This document shows positions 28,061 to 37,568 of a DNA stretch of 64,000 nucleotides, in pieces; position 1 is the first letter of the stretch, and each line of letters begins with the position of its first letter. Below the pieces are notes generated by a model that searched no databases, was not told where the DNA came from, and worked only from the letters and a program-made list of their open reading frames with translations. The position numbers were made by a program, and so were the translations under genes. Source of the DNA: Sphingomonas sp. DG1-23 (GTDB lineage Bacteria > Pseudomonadota > Alphaproteobacteria > Sphingomonadales > Sphingomonadaceae); the NCBI RefSeq assembly GCF_030730875.1, contig NZ_JAVAMA010000010.1:124001-188000 (forward strand), in the 5' to 3' direction.

Positions 28061-30376
28061 TCAAAGCGGCCGTCCGTCGGTGTCCATCAGCACCTCGCGG
28101 CGGCCGACATGGTCGGGGCGCGAGACCAGGCCGTCTTTCTCCATCCGCTCGACCAATCGCGCCGCGCTGTTGTAGCCGACGCGGAGCTGGCGCTGCAGCC
28201 ATGACGTCGAGGCCTTCTGGCTCTCGGCGACCAATTGGGTGGCGCGGCGATAGAGCTGATCCTCGGGCGAATCGTCGCCGTCGGGGCTGCCCTCGAGCGC
28301 GAAGCCGCCGTCTTCGGGCTCCTCGGTGACCGCGGTGATGTAATCGGGCGCACCTTGCGCGCGCCAGAAATCGGCGACCGCCTGGACCTCCTCGTCGCTG
28401 ACGAAAGGCCCGTGGACGCGGACGATCTGCTTGCCGCCGGGCATGTAGAGCATGTCGCCCTTGCCGAGCAGCTGCTCGGCGCCCTGTTCGCCGAGGATCG
28501 TGCGCGAATCGATCTTCGAGGTGACGTGGAAGCTGATCCGGGTCGGCAGATTGGCCTTGATCACGCCGGTGATGACGTCGACCGACGGGCGCTGAGTCGC
28601 CATGATCAGATGGATGCCCGCGGCGCGCGCCTTTTGCGCGAGCCGCTGGATCAGGAACTCGACCTCCTTGCCCGCGGTCATCATCAGATCGGCGAGCTCG
28701 TCGACGATCACCACGATCTGCGGCAGCGGCTGGAGGTCGAGCGTCTCCTCCTCGTAGATCGGCCGGCCGGTATCGGGATCATAGCCGACCTGGACTTTCC
28801 GACCGAGCTTCTGCCCCTTGGCCTTGGCCTGACGCACCTTGTCGTTGAAGCTGGCGAGGCTCCGGACATTGACCGACGCCATCATCCGATAGCGGTCTTC
28901 CATCTGCTCGACCGCCCATTTCAGCGCGCGCACCGCCTTTGGCGGATCGGTCACCACGTCGGCGAGCAGATGCGGGATGTCCTTGTAGATGCTGAGTTCG
29001 AGCATCTTGGGATCGATCATGATCATCCGGCACTGGTCCGGGGTCAGCCGGTAGAGCAAGGACAGGATCATCGCATTGAGCCCGACCGACTTGCCCGAGC
29101 CGGTGGTGCCGGCGACGAGCAGATGCGGCATCGGCGCGAGATCGCCGATCACCGGATCGCCGGCGATGTTCTTGCCGAGCACCAGCGGCAAGGTCGCACC
29201 CTGTGCCTCGAACGCTTCGCTGCCGATCAGCTCGTGCAGATTGACCGATTCGCGCTTGGCGTTGGGCAATTCGATGCCGATGACGCTGCGGCCGGGGATC
29301 GTCGCGACGCGTGCCGAGATCGCGCTCATGTTGCGGGCGATGTCGTCGGCGAGCTGGATCACCCGGCTCGCCTTGATTCCCGCGGCCGGTTCGAGCTCGT
29401 ACATCGTCACGACCGGACCGGGCTTCACTTCGACGATCTGGCCTTTCACATGGAAATCGTCGAGCACGCTCTCCAGCAGCCGCGCGTTGCGTTCGAGCGC
29501 GAGCTTGTCGATGCCGACATTCTGGTTCGGCGGAGCGGCCTTGAGCAGGTCGAGCGGCGGCAGCTTGTAGGTATCCTTGAAGTCGAGGCTGCTCTGCACC
29601 GGCGGCTTTGGCCGGGCAGGGGACGGCGCGATGCTGGGTTCGGCGATCACCGGCCCGGGGCGATTGTCGGGCACCACCAGTTTCCGGGGCTCGCGTGCCT
29701 CGCGCGGTTCTCTGGGCTCGCGCAGTTCCTGCGGATCGGGTCCGCGCAGCAGTGGCGTCTTTGCCGGGCCGAACAGCCGCGGCATGCCGATGCTCACGCG
29801 CTCGGGCAGCGTGAAGTCGAGGCTCCGCCACCAGATCCACAAGCCGGCGAGCGCGAAGATCATTCCGAGCCCGCGGCTCATCCAGAACACGATCACCGGA
29901 TCGCCGATGAACCCGATCATCCAGCTGAACAGCCCGGCGATCGACAGCCCGACCACGCCGCCCCAGCCGCCGACCAGCCACAGCACCGAATCGCTCGAGA
30001 AAAAGGCGAGCGCCGTCGCCATCAGCACCACGCCGATCACCACCCCGCGCAGCATTCGCTTCCAGTCGCCGAGCGGGCGATCGAGCCACAGCCGGTTGGT
30101 GAGGATCAGCCCCGCGGGCGCGATCAGCACCACCGGCAGGCCGAGAGTGGCGAGCAGCAGATCGGCGATCCATGCGCCGGGCAACCCGAGCAGGTTGCGC
30201 GCGGGGCCGCCCGAGGCCGTGTTGAGCGAGGGATCCTGCGAATTATAGGTGAGCAACGCCAGCACGACCCCGACGGTCGCGAGGAACAACAGGGTTCCGG
30301 CGATCAATGCGCCGCTGCGGCGCACGCCTGCCTTCATCGTGTCGCGCAACAGCGACGGTTGTGCCCGGGACGCCAT
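28061..30376 (-). CDS. ftsK: DNA translocase FtsK
   Basis: This 771-residue motor clears chromosome DNA from the division septum. Four or five transmembrane helices occupy about residues 20-185, followed by a charged linker with RE/P repeats, then the alpha-beta motor domain with Walker A VAGTTGSGKSVGLNAM, Walker B IVVIVDELADLMM, and a C-terminal gamma winged helix (LVAESQKASTSWLQRQLRVGYNSAARLVERMEKDGLV) that reads KOPS sites and activates XerCD. The lolA gene follows. A 742-codon frame on the opposite strand is not coding. Confidence 0.97.
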   Translation of the reverse strand: MASRAQPSLLRDTMKAGVRRSGALIAGTLLFLATVGVVLALLTYNSQDPSLNTASGGPARNLLGLPGAWIADLLLATLGLPVVLIAPAGLILTNRLWLDRPLGDWKRMLRGVVIGVVLMATALAFFSSDSVLWLVGGWGGVVGLSIAGLFSWMIGFIGDPVIVFWMSRGLGMIFALAGLWIWWRSLDFTLPERVSIGMPRLFGPAKTPLLRGPDPQELREPREPREAREPRKLVVPDNRPGPVIAEPSIAPSPARPKPPVQSSLDFKDTYKLPPLDLLKAAPPNQNVGIDKLALERNARLLESVLDDFHVKGQIVEVKPGPVVTMYELEPAAGIKASRVIQLADDIARNMSAISARVATIPGRSVIGIELPNAKRESVNLHELIGSEAFEAQGATLPLVLGKNIAGDPVIGDLAPMPHLLVAGTTGSGKSVGLNAMILSLLYRLTPDQCRMIMIDPKMLELSIYKDIPHLLADVVTDPPKAVRALKWAVEQMEDRYRMMASVNVRSLASFNDKVRQAKAKGQKLGRKVQVGYDPDTGRPIYEEETLDLQPLPQIVVIVDELADLMMTAGKEVEFLIQRLAQKARAAGIHLIMATQRPSVDVITGVIKANLPTRISFHVTSKIDSRTILGEQGAEQLLGKGDMLYMPGGKQIVRVHGPFVSDEEVQAVADFWRAQGAPDYITAVTEEPEDGGFALEGSPDGDDSPEDQLYRRATQLVAESQKASTSWLQRQLRVGYNSAARLVERMEKDGLVSRPDHVGRREVLMDTDGRPL

Positions 30377-30622
30377 GGCCCAGTCTCCAGATTGTCAGGG
30401 GGTGCGGGCAGAATCATCGCCGCTGACGAGTCCCCCGTCAAGTCAGGCCTGCCGCCCCCCTAAATTGACCAGATTCACCGAAACGCATTCGATCGCGCAA
30501 TTTTCTTTCTCACGGCGCTCCCGATGCGAAGCGCGAACCGCCCGATATCTGGAACAATAGCAGAACGCTCCCATGTAGGAAAGCAATTGTAGCGCTGGAG
30601 ACGGAGCGTTAGGGCTCGGCAT

Positions 30623-31840
30623 ATGGATAGCGCAGACGTTCTCATCCTCGGCGGCGGGCTGGTCGGCAGCGCGCTGGCAACCGCGCTCGATGCCCATGGC
30701 TTGACCGCAATCGTCGTCGATCCCGCCGATCCCGAAACCATCCTCGCCGCGGGGTATGACGGCCGAGCGTCGGCGATCGCCAGCGCGCCGATGCGGATGT
30801 TCGAAGCGATCGGCGTGGCGCCGCGGCTCGCCGGCAAGGGATGTCCGATCGAGGGCATCCGGGTCAGCGACGGCCTCGCCCCGGGCAAGCTCGATTTTGC
30901 GCCTGACGCGGACGGGAGCGCGCTCGGCCACATGTTCGAGAACCGTGCGCTGCGCACCGCTTTGTTCTCCGCCGCGCAGGCCGCACCCGGCGTCGACCTG
31001 CGGATGAAGACCCGCGCGGTCTCGGTCGAACGCGGGGAATTCGGGGTCACCGCCACGCTCGATTCGGGCGCCGTGGTCCGCGCGCCGCTGTTGGTCGCCG
31101 CCGAGGGCCGCAATTCGCCGACGCGCGACGCCGCGGGGCTCAAGACCGCGCGCTGGAGCTACGATCATGCCGCGATGGTGGCGACGTTCGGGCACGAACG
31201 TAGTCATGAGAACATCGCCTTCGAAATCTTCTACCCCGAAGGCCCGTTCGCGATCCTGCCATTGCTCGACGACGCGCACGGGCATCGCTCGGCGATCGTC
31301 TGGACGGTCAATGCGCGCGATGCGGCGGGGATGAACAAGATCTCGGACCGCGCCTATCTCGCCGAGGCGGAGAAGAAGATGGGCGGGTTCCTCGGCAAGC
31401 TCGGACCGCTTTCGGGGCGGTTCAGCCATCCGCTCGGTTTCCACCATGCCGCGTGGATCACCGCGGACCGGCTCGCTTTGGTCGGCGACGCCGCGCACGG
31501 CATCCACCCGATCGCGGGTCAGGGCGTCAATGTCGGCTTCCGCGACGTCGCGACTCTGGTCGAGGTGCTGGTCGAGGGCAAAAGGCTGGGCATGGACCTT
31601 GGCGACTCCCAGCTGCTCGCGCGCTATCAGCGCTGGCGCGGGCTCGACACCTTCATGGTCGCCGCGGCCACCGACGGGCTGACCCGATTGTTCGGCATCC
31701 CCGGCAAGACCGCCGCCGGGATCCGCCGCTTCGGGCTCTCCGCGGTCGACAAGCTGCCGCCGCTCAAGAACTGGTTCATGGCCGAGGCGCGCGGCGAATC
31801 GGGCGATGTGCCCAAGCTGTTGCAGGGGCTGACGATATGA
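30623..31840 (+). CDS. ubiH: UbiH/UbiF/VisC family FAD monooxygenase
   Basis: A flavin hydroxylase of 405 residues in the ubiquinone pathway family, it has the N-terminal dinucleotide fold DVLILGGGLVGSALATAL, the second FAD motif AAEGRNSPTRDAAGL, and the signature RLALVGDAAHGIHPIAGQGVNVGFRDV. Whether it hydroxylates ring position C5, C1 or C6 cannot be decided from sequence alone, so the symbol is a family label. The secreted-protein gene downstream overlaps its stop as ATGA. It diverges from ftsK across 246 bp with no other gene. Confidence 0.87.
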   Translation: MDSADVLILGGGLVGSALATALDAHGLTAIVVDPADPETILAAGYDGRASAIASAPMRMFEAIGVAPRLAGKGCPIEGIRVSDGLAPGKLDFAPDADGSALGHMFENRALRTALFSAAQAAPGVDLRMKTRAVSVERGEFGVTATLDSGAVVRAPLLVAAEGRNSPTRDAAGLKTARWSYDHAAMVATFGHERSHENIAFEIFYPEGPFAILPLLDDAHGHRSAIVWTVNARDAAGMNKISDRAYLAEAEKKMGGFLGKLGPLSGRFSHPLGFHHAAWITADRLALVGDAAHGIHPIAGQGVNVGFRDVATLVEVLVEGKRLGMDLGDSQLLARYQRWRGLDTFMVAAATDGLTRLFGIPGKTAAGIRRFGLSAVDKLPPLKNWFMAEARGESGDVPKLLQGLTI

Positions 31841-32499
31841 TGGTCGCGGCGATGCTGCTGGCGGTGCCGGTCACCAGCCAGCCCGCCGATCCGCTCGCAG
31901 ATGCATGGCTGGTGCAGGTCAAGCCGGGCGCGAAGCTGGCCTTCTTCGACGAGGTCGAGGGCGCGAAGCCGAAGCCCAGCCGGGCCTATGTCGTCGCGGG
32001 CGACGTATTGGTGGCGCGCGAAACCCGCGGCACGCTTACCTCGGTCACCTTCGTCAGCCCGGCCGGAAAGACCCGCAGCGGCTGGCTCCAGAGCGCCGGC
32101 CTGACCCGGATCGCGGCGGGAACCAGCTGGCAGGGTGCGTGGAAAGCCTGGGAGTCCGGGATCGAGATTGCGGCCGGCCGGGTCCGCGGCACGCTGCGCA
32201 TCGAAGGCTCGGCGACGTGGGGCGGGCACGATCCGCAGCGAGTCGCGATCGGCGCGGTCCATGTCGGCGAATTCTCCGTCGATACCCGGAGCGCCGGGGA
32301 CCGAATCGCCTTCTCGGTCGACGAGAGCGGCGAAAACGGAAACAAAGCCGCCCCGTTCGACGATGCGCCGGACGAAGAATATCGCTGCCGGGTGCAATTG
32401 CGGCTGCTCGGCCCCTATCTGCTCGCGCACGACAACAATGCCTGTGGCGGCGCGAACGTGTCGTTCACCGGCACCTATCGGCTGAGCACCCGCCGCTAG
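31837..32499 (+). CDS. Secreted protein of unknown family
   Basis: I do not recognise this 220-residue protein. It begins with a short hydrophobic stretch ([17 protein letters not shown]) suggestive of a signal peptide, followed by a small beta-rich segment ([25 protein letters not shown]) and a region with two Cys residues ([26 protein letters not shown]) that could form a disulfide. It is coupled to the ubiH-like gene through ATGA. An SH3-like fold in the first half is possible but unproven. Its stop shares CTAG with the convergent Trm112 gene. Confidence 0.6.
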   Translation: MMVAAMLLAVPVTSQPADPLADAWLVQVKPGAKLAFFDEVEGAKPKPSRAYVVAGDVLVARETRGTLTSVTFVSPAGKTRSGWLQSAGLTRIAAGTSWQGAWKAWESGIEIAAGRVRGTLRIEGSATWGGHDPQRVAIGAVHVGEFSVDTRSAGDRIAFSVDESGENGNKAAPFDDAPDEEYRCRVQLRLLGPYLLAHDNNACGGANVSFTGTYRLSTRR

Positions 32500-32666
32500 C
32501 GGAGCCGTCGCGCCGCCTCGATGATCAGCACCGGCACGCCGTCGCGCACCGGATACGCGAGTCCCGCTTCATCGGACACCAGCTCCGTCGTCGCCTCGTC
32601 ATAGCGCAGCGGCGTGCGAGTCGCCGGGCATACCAGCCGTTCTAGCAGCCACGAATCGATCGTCAT
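32496..32666 (-). CDS. Trm112/UPF0434 family small protein
   Basis: This 56-residue protein reads [20 protein letters not shown] followed by [19 protein letters not shown], the pattern of the Trm112/YcaR family, usually a zinc-ribbon activator of methyltransferases. Only one Cys (Cys13) remains, so zinc binding by itself is unlikely, as in several proteobacterial members. Its ATG overlaps the stop of the Lon-N gene (ATGA), and its TAG stop lies in a CTAG shared with the convergent gene. Confidence 0.85.
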   Translation of the reverse strand: MTIDSWLLERLVCPATRTPLRYDEATTELVSDEAGLAYPVRDGVPVLIIEAARRLR

Positions 32667-33274
32667 TGCAGCGTCACTCCGCCCTCTTCGCCGTGGCGGC
32701 CGAAGAATTGCATCAGCTGGACGATCAGTTCGGCGCGGTTCGACAGGCCGTCGGCTTCGAGCAATGCCTGTTTCGACGCGACGTCGAACGGCGCGATCTG
32801 GGCGATCCCGTTGACCAGCGATTCGTCGTCGAGCCGGGTCACCGCTTCCCAGTCGACCGCATAGCCGAGCCCGTCGGCGAATCGCCGCGACTCGATCTCG
32901 AGCGAGGCGCGCTCGGCGATGGCGAGCACCTCTTCTTCGCTCGGCACTTCCAGCGCGGCTTCGACCTGCCGGAACGGCGTCGTGACGTCGAGCTCGCGGA
33001 GCACGGTGAAGCGCGCGAGCCCCTCCAGTACGATATCATAGCGTCCGTCGGGCAGCGCCTCGACATCGGCGATCCGGCCGACACAGCCGATGTCGAACAA
33101 TGCCGGCGGTTCGTTCGCGTCGCGCGGCTGGATCATCCCGATACGCCGGTCGCGGGCGAGCGCATCGGACACCATCGCGCGATAGCGCGGTTCGAAGATG
33201 TGGAGCGGCAGGTGCATCCGCGGAAAGAGCAAGGCGCCGGCCAGCGGGAACACCGAGAGCCGGGTCGCGGTCAT
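32663..33274 (-). CDS. Lon N-terminal (LON substrate-binding) domain protein
   Basis: A free-standing Lon N-domain protein (203 residues), without ATPase or protease. The pattern [35 protein letters not shown] and [30 protein letters not shown] is typical. Such proteins are common beside Trm112 and thioredoxin genes in alphaproteobacteria; their role is uncertain. Start ATG 33274 overlaps the upstream cnoX stop. Its stop overlaps Trm112. Confidence 0.92.
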   Translation of the reverse strand: MTATRLSVFPLAGALLFPRMHLPLHIFEPRYRAMVSDALARDRRIGMIQPRDANEPPALFDIGCVGRIADVEALPDGRYDIVLEGLARFTVLRELDVTTPFRQVEAALEVPSEEEVLAIAERASLEIESRRFADGLGYAVDWEAVTRLDDESLVNGIAQIAPFDVASKQALLEADGLSNRAELIVQLMQFFGRHGEEGGVTLQ

Positions 33275-34173
33275 CCGAACAGGATCGCCGAAAGCTTGCG
33301 GCGCTGCGCCGAAACCCAGGGATCCTCGAGTCCCACGGCTTCGAACAGCTTGAGCAGCCGCGCGCGTGCCGCGCCTTCGTTCCATTCGCGGTCCTCGGCG
33401 ATCATCGCGAGCAGGGTCGTGGCGGCGGCCTCGCGGTCGTTGGCCATCTGACCGCCGGCGAGCTCGTAGCGCGCCTCCATGTCGCCCGTGGCCGCTTTGG
33501 CTTCAAGCGCCGAAAGGTCCTCGACCGGCGTCGCCTCGCGAGCGAGCGCCAGCGCCGCGCGCGCCTGCTCGATCTCGGGACCCCTGGCGCCGTCCTCGGG
33601 GAGCGCCGCCAGTACCGCTTCGGCCTCGTCGGTGCGGCCGAGGCCCAGGAGTGCGCGGGCGCGGCCCGCGGCAATCTGCGGATGCTCCGGCGCCAGCTCG
33701 GCGATCTGCTCGAAGATCGAAAGCGCGCGCTCGCCATCGCCTTCGTGGAGCACCTGTTCGCCCATCGCGATCAGCGGCTCGAGTTCGGCCTCTGCTTGCG
33801 CCTCCTCGCTCTGCACCGGCAACTGGCGCAAGATCTGATCGAGCATCGTGCGCAGCTGGGTCTCGGTGCGCGCGGTCGTCAAATCGGCAACGAGCTGGCC
33901 CTGGAACATCGCATAGACAGTGGGAATCGAGCGCACCTGGAATTGCGCGGCGATGAACTGGTTCTTGTCGACGTCGATCTTGGCGAGCGTGACGCCCTTC
34001 GCCGCATAATCGGCCGTCACTTTTTCGAGCACCGGAGTCAGCGCCTTGCACGGCCCGCACCATTCGGCCCAGAAATCGATGACGACGAGGCTGGTCATCG
34101 ACGGCTCGACGACGTCGCGGCGGAAGGCCTCGACGGCTTCCTTCTCTTGCGGGGACAGTCCAAGCGTGGCCAA
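33271..34173 (-). CDS. cnoX: CnoX/YbbN-type thioredoxin-TPR co-chaperone
   Basis: The 300-residue protein has a thioredoxin domain with a full WCGPC motif (FWAEWCGPCKALTPVLEKV) and a C-terminal TPR domain. That layout matches CnoX, which holds unfolding proteins and passes them to GroEL under oxidative stress. Some CnoX proteins have lost the catalytic cysteines, but here both are kept, so redox activity is plausible. First gene of the cnoX-lonN-trm112 unit. The tRNA-Gly gene diverges from it. Confidence 0.9.
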   Translation of the reverse strand: MATLGLSPQEKEAVEAFRRDVVEPSMTSLVVIDFWAEWCGPCKALTPVLEKVTADYAAKGVTLAKIDVDKNQFIAAQFQVRSIPTVYAMFQGQLVADLTTARTETQLRTMLDQILRQLPVQSEEAQAEAELEPLIAMGEQVLHEGDGERALSIFEQIAELAPEHPQIAAGRARALLGLGRTDEAEAVLAALPEDGARGPEIEQARAALALAREATPVEDLSALEAKAATGDMEARYELAGGQMANDREAAATTLLAMIAEDREWNEGAARARLLKLFEAVGLEDPWVSAQRRKLSAILFG

Positions 34174-34344
34174 CGGGTTGCTCCTGGGCGTGATGTCGGG
34201 TTGCGCCGCTATGTGGGCGTTCGTGTGGCGCGCGCCAAGCCTTTTCCCAAAACGCGTATGGGGGCTTGCGCTGCCCGAAACCCGCTGCTAGTGGCCGCGC
34301 CTCACCCGCCCCGAAGCGCTTGTCGCACGGGGCAGAACGCCAGA

Positions 34345-34418
<74 letters not shown>

Positions 34419-34419
<1 letters not shown>

Positions 34420-34468
34420 GCTTCTCGCCGTGATCCAGCGACGCTGGAACACGAAATTGCGAGAAGCT
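34419..34468 (+). terminator. Two-tier hairpin after tRNA-Gly
   Basis: AGCTTCTCGC (34419-34428) pairs with GCGAGAAGCT (34459-34468), enclosing a smaller CCAGCG/CGCTGG hairpin at 34435-34447. It begins at the last tRNA base, suggesting a role in ending or trimming the precursor. No U-run follows. Confidence 0.55.
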
Positions 34469-34623
34469 CGCCGGCGCCGCGAAGCGACGACCGACGCGGC
34501 TTTGCCGCGGCGCGACCACCAACATTCCATTTTACAAATCCGCGCCTTCCAGGTCACATCTCCGGTTTCCAGATTTTCCCGTTCACCCGGGAGCCATCCC
34601 GCGTGTTCGAGAGAGAGCCTGTG

Positions 34624-35046
34624 ATGAAGTATGTCCTGTCGAAATTGCCGGCCGTCGCGTTCGCGGCGCTGGCGCTCACCGCCGCTCCCGCCTTTGCCGA
34701 CGAGCCCGCACCGCCGCTCGCCACCGAATGGCGCAATCCGAGCAACAGCGTCCATGTCCGCATCGACAAATGCGACGGCAAATTGTGCGGCACGGTCACC
34801 TGGGCGAGCGAAAAGGCGCAGGCCGATGCCCGCAAGGGCGGCACGCCGAACCTGATCGGCACGCGGCTGTTCCGCGATCTCGAGCCTGCCGGCACCGGCA
34901 AATGGCGCGGCAAGGTGTTCGTGCCGGATATCCGCAAGACGTTCTCGGGGACGATCAGCTTCGCCGATTCGAATACCATGGTCGGCAAGGGCTGCGTGCT
35001 GTTCGGCGTGATCTGCAAATCGCAGACGTGGAAGCGGCTTCCCTGA
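34624..35046 (+). CDS. DUF2147 exported protein
   Basis: The 140-residue protein has a signal peptide (MKYVLSKLPAVAFAALALTAAPAFA, cleaved near 25) and a DUF2147 domain, seen in ATEWRNPSNSVHVRIDKCDGKLCGTVTWAS and FVPDIRKTFSGTISFADSNTMVGKGCVLFGVICKSQTW. Such domains are lipocalin-like in shape, and the four Cys residues could pair. The role is unknown. It lies alone between tRNA-Gly and the DUF72 gene. Confidence 0.9.
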   Translation: MKYVLSKLPAVAFAALALTAAPAFADEPAPPLATEWRNPSNSVHVRIDKCDGKLCGTVTWASEKAQADARKGGTPNLIGTRLFRDLEPAGTGKWRGKVFVPDIRKTFSGTISFADSNTMVGKGCVLFGVICKSQTWKRLP

Positions 35047-35114
35047 ATTCGGACCCGAGTTCGGGCGCAGCTTCCGGGACTGACCGGCGGCGCTTTCTCG
35101 GCTAGACCGGTGCC

Positions 35115-35912
35115 ATGGCACACGCACCCATTCGAATCGGCATCGGCGGCTGGACCTTCGAGCCGTGGCGCGGGACCTTCTATCCCCCGGGCCTCGCGCA
35201 GAAGAAGGAGCTCGAATATGCCGCGCGCCAGCTGCGCGCGATCGAGATCAACGGCACCTATTATTCGACCTTCAAGCCCGCGAGCTTCGCCGGCTGGGCG
35301 GCGGCGGCGCCCGAGGGCTTCGTCTACACCGTCAAGGCCTCGCGCTTCTGCACCAACCGCAAGGTGCTTGCCGAGGGGAGCGAATCGATCCAGCGATTCG
35401 TCTCGCAGGGGCTGGTCGAGCTCGGCGACAAGCTCGGCCCGATCTTCTGGCAGTTCATGGCGACCAAGAAGTTCGACGCCGAGGATTTCCGCGCTTTTCT
35501 CGCGCTGCTTCCGCGCGAGGAGGCGGGAGTCAAGTTGCGCCACGCGGTGCAGGTGCGGCACGACAGCTTCCACGTTCCCGAATTCGTCGCGATGTGCCGG
35601 GATGCGGGGGTGGCGATCGTCTATGCCGATTCGCCGCAATATCCGGCGATCGCCGACGTGACCGGCGATTTCGTCTATGCGCGGCTCGAAGCGGGCGAGG
35701 ACGACAATCCGCTCTGCTATCCCGAACAGGACTTCCCGCGCTGGACCGAGGCGGCGAAAACCTGGGCGCGCGGCGGACAGCCCGAGGGTCTTCCCTATTT
35801 CAGCAAGGATGCGCCGCCGGCGACGCCGCGCGAGACCTTCATCTTCTTCATCCATGGCGGCAAGGTCCGCGCGCCCGCCGCGGCGCAGGAACTGATCCGG
35901 CGGCTGGCCTGA
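35115..35912 (+). CDS. DUF72 family protein (YecE-like)
   Basis: This TIM-barrel protein of 265 residues belongs to the DUF72/YecE family, seen in IRIGIGGWTFEPWRGTFYPPGLAQKKELEYAA and INGTYYSTFKPASFAGWAAAAPEGFVYTVKA. It has no established reaction. Start ATG 35115 has no strong ribosome site nearby, but the family start matches. A strong hairpin between it and the convergent CoA-transferase gene ends the transcript. Confidence 0.9.
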   Translation: MAHAPIRIGIGGWTFEPWRGTFYPPGLAQKKELEYAARQLRAIEINGTYYSTFKPASFAGWAAAAPEGFVYTVKASRFCTNRKVLAEGSESIQRFVSQGLVELGDKLGPIFWQFMATKKFDAEDFRAFLALLPREEAGVKLRHAVQVRHDSFHVPEFVAMCRDAGVAIVYADSPQYPAIADVTGDFVYARLEAGEDDNPLCYPEQDFPRWTEAAKTWARGGQPEGLPYFSKDAPPATPRETFIFFIHGGKVRAPAAAQELIRRLA

Positions 35913-35916
35913 GAAT

Positions 35917-35939
35917 TCCCCTCCCTTCAAGGGAGGGGA
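35917..35939. terminator. Bidirectional hairpin between DUF72 and CoA-transferase genes
   Basis: TCCCCTCCCT and AGGGAGGGGA form a perfect 10-bp stem with a 3-nt loop, 5 nt after one stop codon and 5 nt before the other. The same core (CCCCTCCCT...AGGGAGGGG) occurs in both arms of the repeat inside the E2 gene at 52213-52353. Confidence 0.75.
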
Positions 35940-35943
35940 GAAG

Positions 35944-37053
35944 CTAGGGCCGCCTCGGGCTCGGCCGGTCCGAGACCATCCGCTCGCCGTCGATCACGAT
36001 CGGGCTCGCCAGCCCCGGCAGCCCGTCGCGTTCGATCCGCATGCCGCGCGCCAGCACCTGCGGATCGGCGAACACTTCGTCGACGGCGTTGATCGGTCCC
36101 GCGGGCACGCCCGCCGCTTCGAGCGCTTCGTAGAGCGCGGCCTTGGCCCAGCCGCGAATCGCCGTCTCGATCAGCGGGATCAGCGTCGCGCGATTGGTCA
36201 CCCGCGCCGGATTGGTCGCGAAGCGCGGATCGCCGCCCAGCCCGAGCCCGAGTACCGTGCACAATTTGCGGAATTGCGAATCATTGCCCACCGCGACGAT
36301 CAGCGCGCCGTCCCGGGTCTCGAACGCCTGATAGGGCACCAGATTGACGTGGCCGTTGCCCATCCGGTGCGGCACGCTGGCGGGATCGGCCATCCAGTTG
36401 AGCGCCTGATTGGCGAGCACGCCGACCTGGGTGTCGAGCAATGCCATGTCGATATGCGCGCCTTCGCCGCTGACGTCACGACGTCGCAACGCGGCGAGGA
36501 TCGCCACCGCCGAATAGACCCCGGTGAAGATGTCGGCATAGGCGACGCCGGCCTTTTGCGGATCGCCTCCCGGTTCGCCGGTCAGCGACATGATCCCGCC
36601 CATGCCCTGGATGATGAAGTCGTATCCGGCGCGATGGGCATAGGGGCCGTCCTGCCCGAAGCCGGTGATCGAGCAGACCACCAGCCGCGGATGTGCGGCG
36701 CGCAACGCAGCGGGATCGAGCCCGTATTTGACCAGCCCGCCGACCTTGTAATTTTCGATCACCACGTCGGCTTCGGCGATCAGCGCGCGGACCTCGGCCT
36801 GCCCCTCGGCGGCGGCGATATCGATCGCGCGGCTCGTCTTGCCGCGGTTGGTCGCGTGGAAATAGGCCGCGTCGCGATTTTCTCCGTCGGGTCCATGGAG
36901 AAAGGGCGGCCCCCAATGCCGCGTGTCGTCGCCCGCGCCCGGACGCTCGACCTTGATCACCTCCGCGCCGAGATCGGCGAGCAACTGCCCGCACCACGGC
37001 CCGGCGAGGATTCGCGCCAGCTCGACGACCCGAAGTCCGGCGAGCGGCTTCAC
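35944..37053 (-). CDS. CaiB/BaiF family CoA transferase
   Basis: This family III CoA transferase (369 residues) is seen in MKPLAGLRVVELARILAGPWCGQLLADLGAEVIKVERPGAGDDTR. The catalytic Asp is probably in the HIDMALLDTQVGVLANQAL region, as usual. Its place in an operon with glutaryl-CoA dehydrogenase suggests glutarate activation, as in SUGCT-like enzymes, though the substrate is inferred. The start is GTG 37053, forming GTGA with the GNAT stop. Confidence 0.88.
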   Translation of the reverse strand: MKPLAGLRVVELARILAGPWCGQLLADLGAEVIKVERPGAGDDTRHWGPPFLHGPDGENRDAAYFHATNRGKTSRAIDIAAAEGQAEVRALIAEADVVIENYKVGGLVKYGLDPAALRAAHPRLVVCSITGFGQDGPYAHRAGYDFIIQGMGGIMSLTGEPGGDPQKAGVAYADIFTGVYSAVAILAALRRRDVSGEGAHIDMALLDTQVGVLANQALNWMADPASVPHRMGNGHVNLVPYQAFETRDGALIVAVGNDSQFRKLCTVLGLGLGGDPRFATNPARVTNRATLIPLIETAIRGWAKAALYEALEAAGVPAGPINAVDEVFADPQVLARGMRIERDGLPGLASPIVIDGERMVSDRPSPRRP

Positions 37054-37568
37054 GGCCTGCGGATCTCGAAGACGACGTGCGGCTTCATCTCGGCGGCCAT
37101 CAGCCGCATCTCGATGCCGGGGCGCAGCACGCCGCCGATCTTGGCCATCGCCTTGCGCGAGCGGATATTGCCCTCGCCGACCATGAACGTGGCGGTCGCC
37201 ACGAATCGGTGGATGTGGTCGAGCATCAAACGCTTGATCTCACGGTTGTAGGCGCCGCCCCAGCAAGCGCGCGCGATATAGGTCCAGCCGATCTCGATCT
37301 CGTCCGCGTCGGGCTTCCAATTGTCGTAGCGCGACGATCCGATCACGGCCCCGGTCGCGCGATCCTCGATCACCAATCCGCCGCCCGAATCCAGCCCGGC
37401 GTCGAAAAAGGCATCGAACACCGGCCGCTGCCAGCGATCGTGCGCGGGATGCGCTTCCCAGATCATCGGATCGCTGGCGATCGCGAACAGCGCCTCGCGG
37501 TCCTCCGCCGTCATCGGACGCAGCCGCACCAAAGTGCCTTCGAGAACCGGCTGCCGTTCGGGCTCCAT
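37050..37568 (-). CDS. GNAT family N-acetyltransferase
   Basis: This 172-residue protein is of the RimJ-like GNAT branch: LEGTLVRLRPMTAEDREALFAIASDP, VIGSSRYDNWKPDADEIEIGWTYIARACWG and the NREIKRLMLDHIHRF loop. The acceptor is unknown. It lies between gcdH and the CoA transferase genes, coupled on both sides (TGATG and GTGA overlaps). Confidence 0.88.
   Translation of the reverse strand: MEPERQPVLEGTLVRLRPMTAEDREALFAIASDPMIWEAHPAHDRWQRPVFDAFFDAGLDSGGGLVIEDRATGAVIGSSRYDNWKPDADEIEIGWTYIARACWGGAYNREIKRLMLDHIHRFVATATFMVGEGNIRSRKAMAKIGGVLRPGIEMRLMAAEMKPHVVFEIRRP

Noticed and set aside
28235..30463. 742-codon plus-strand open frame opposite ftsK
   Set aside because: It mirrors ftsK codons; composition is low complexity and no ribosome site or family match is visible.
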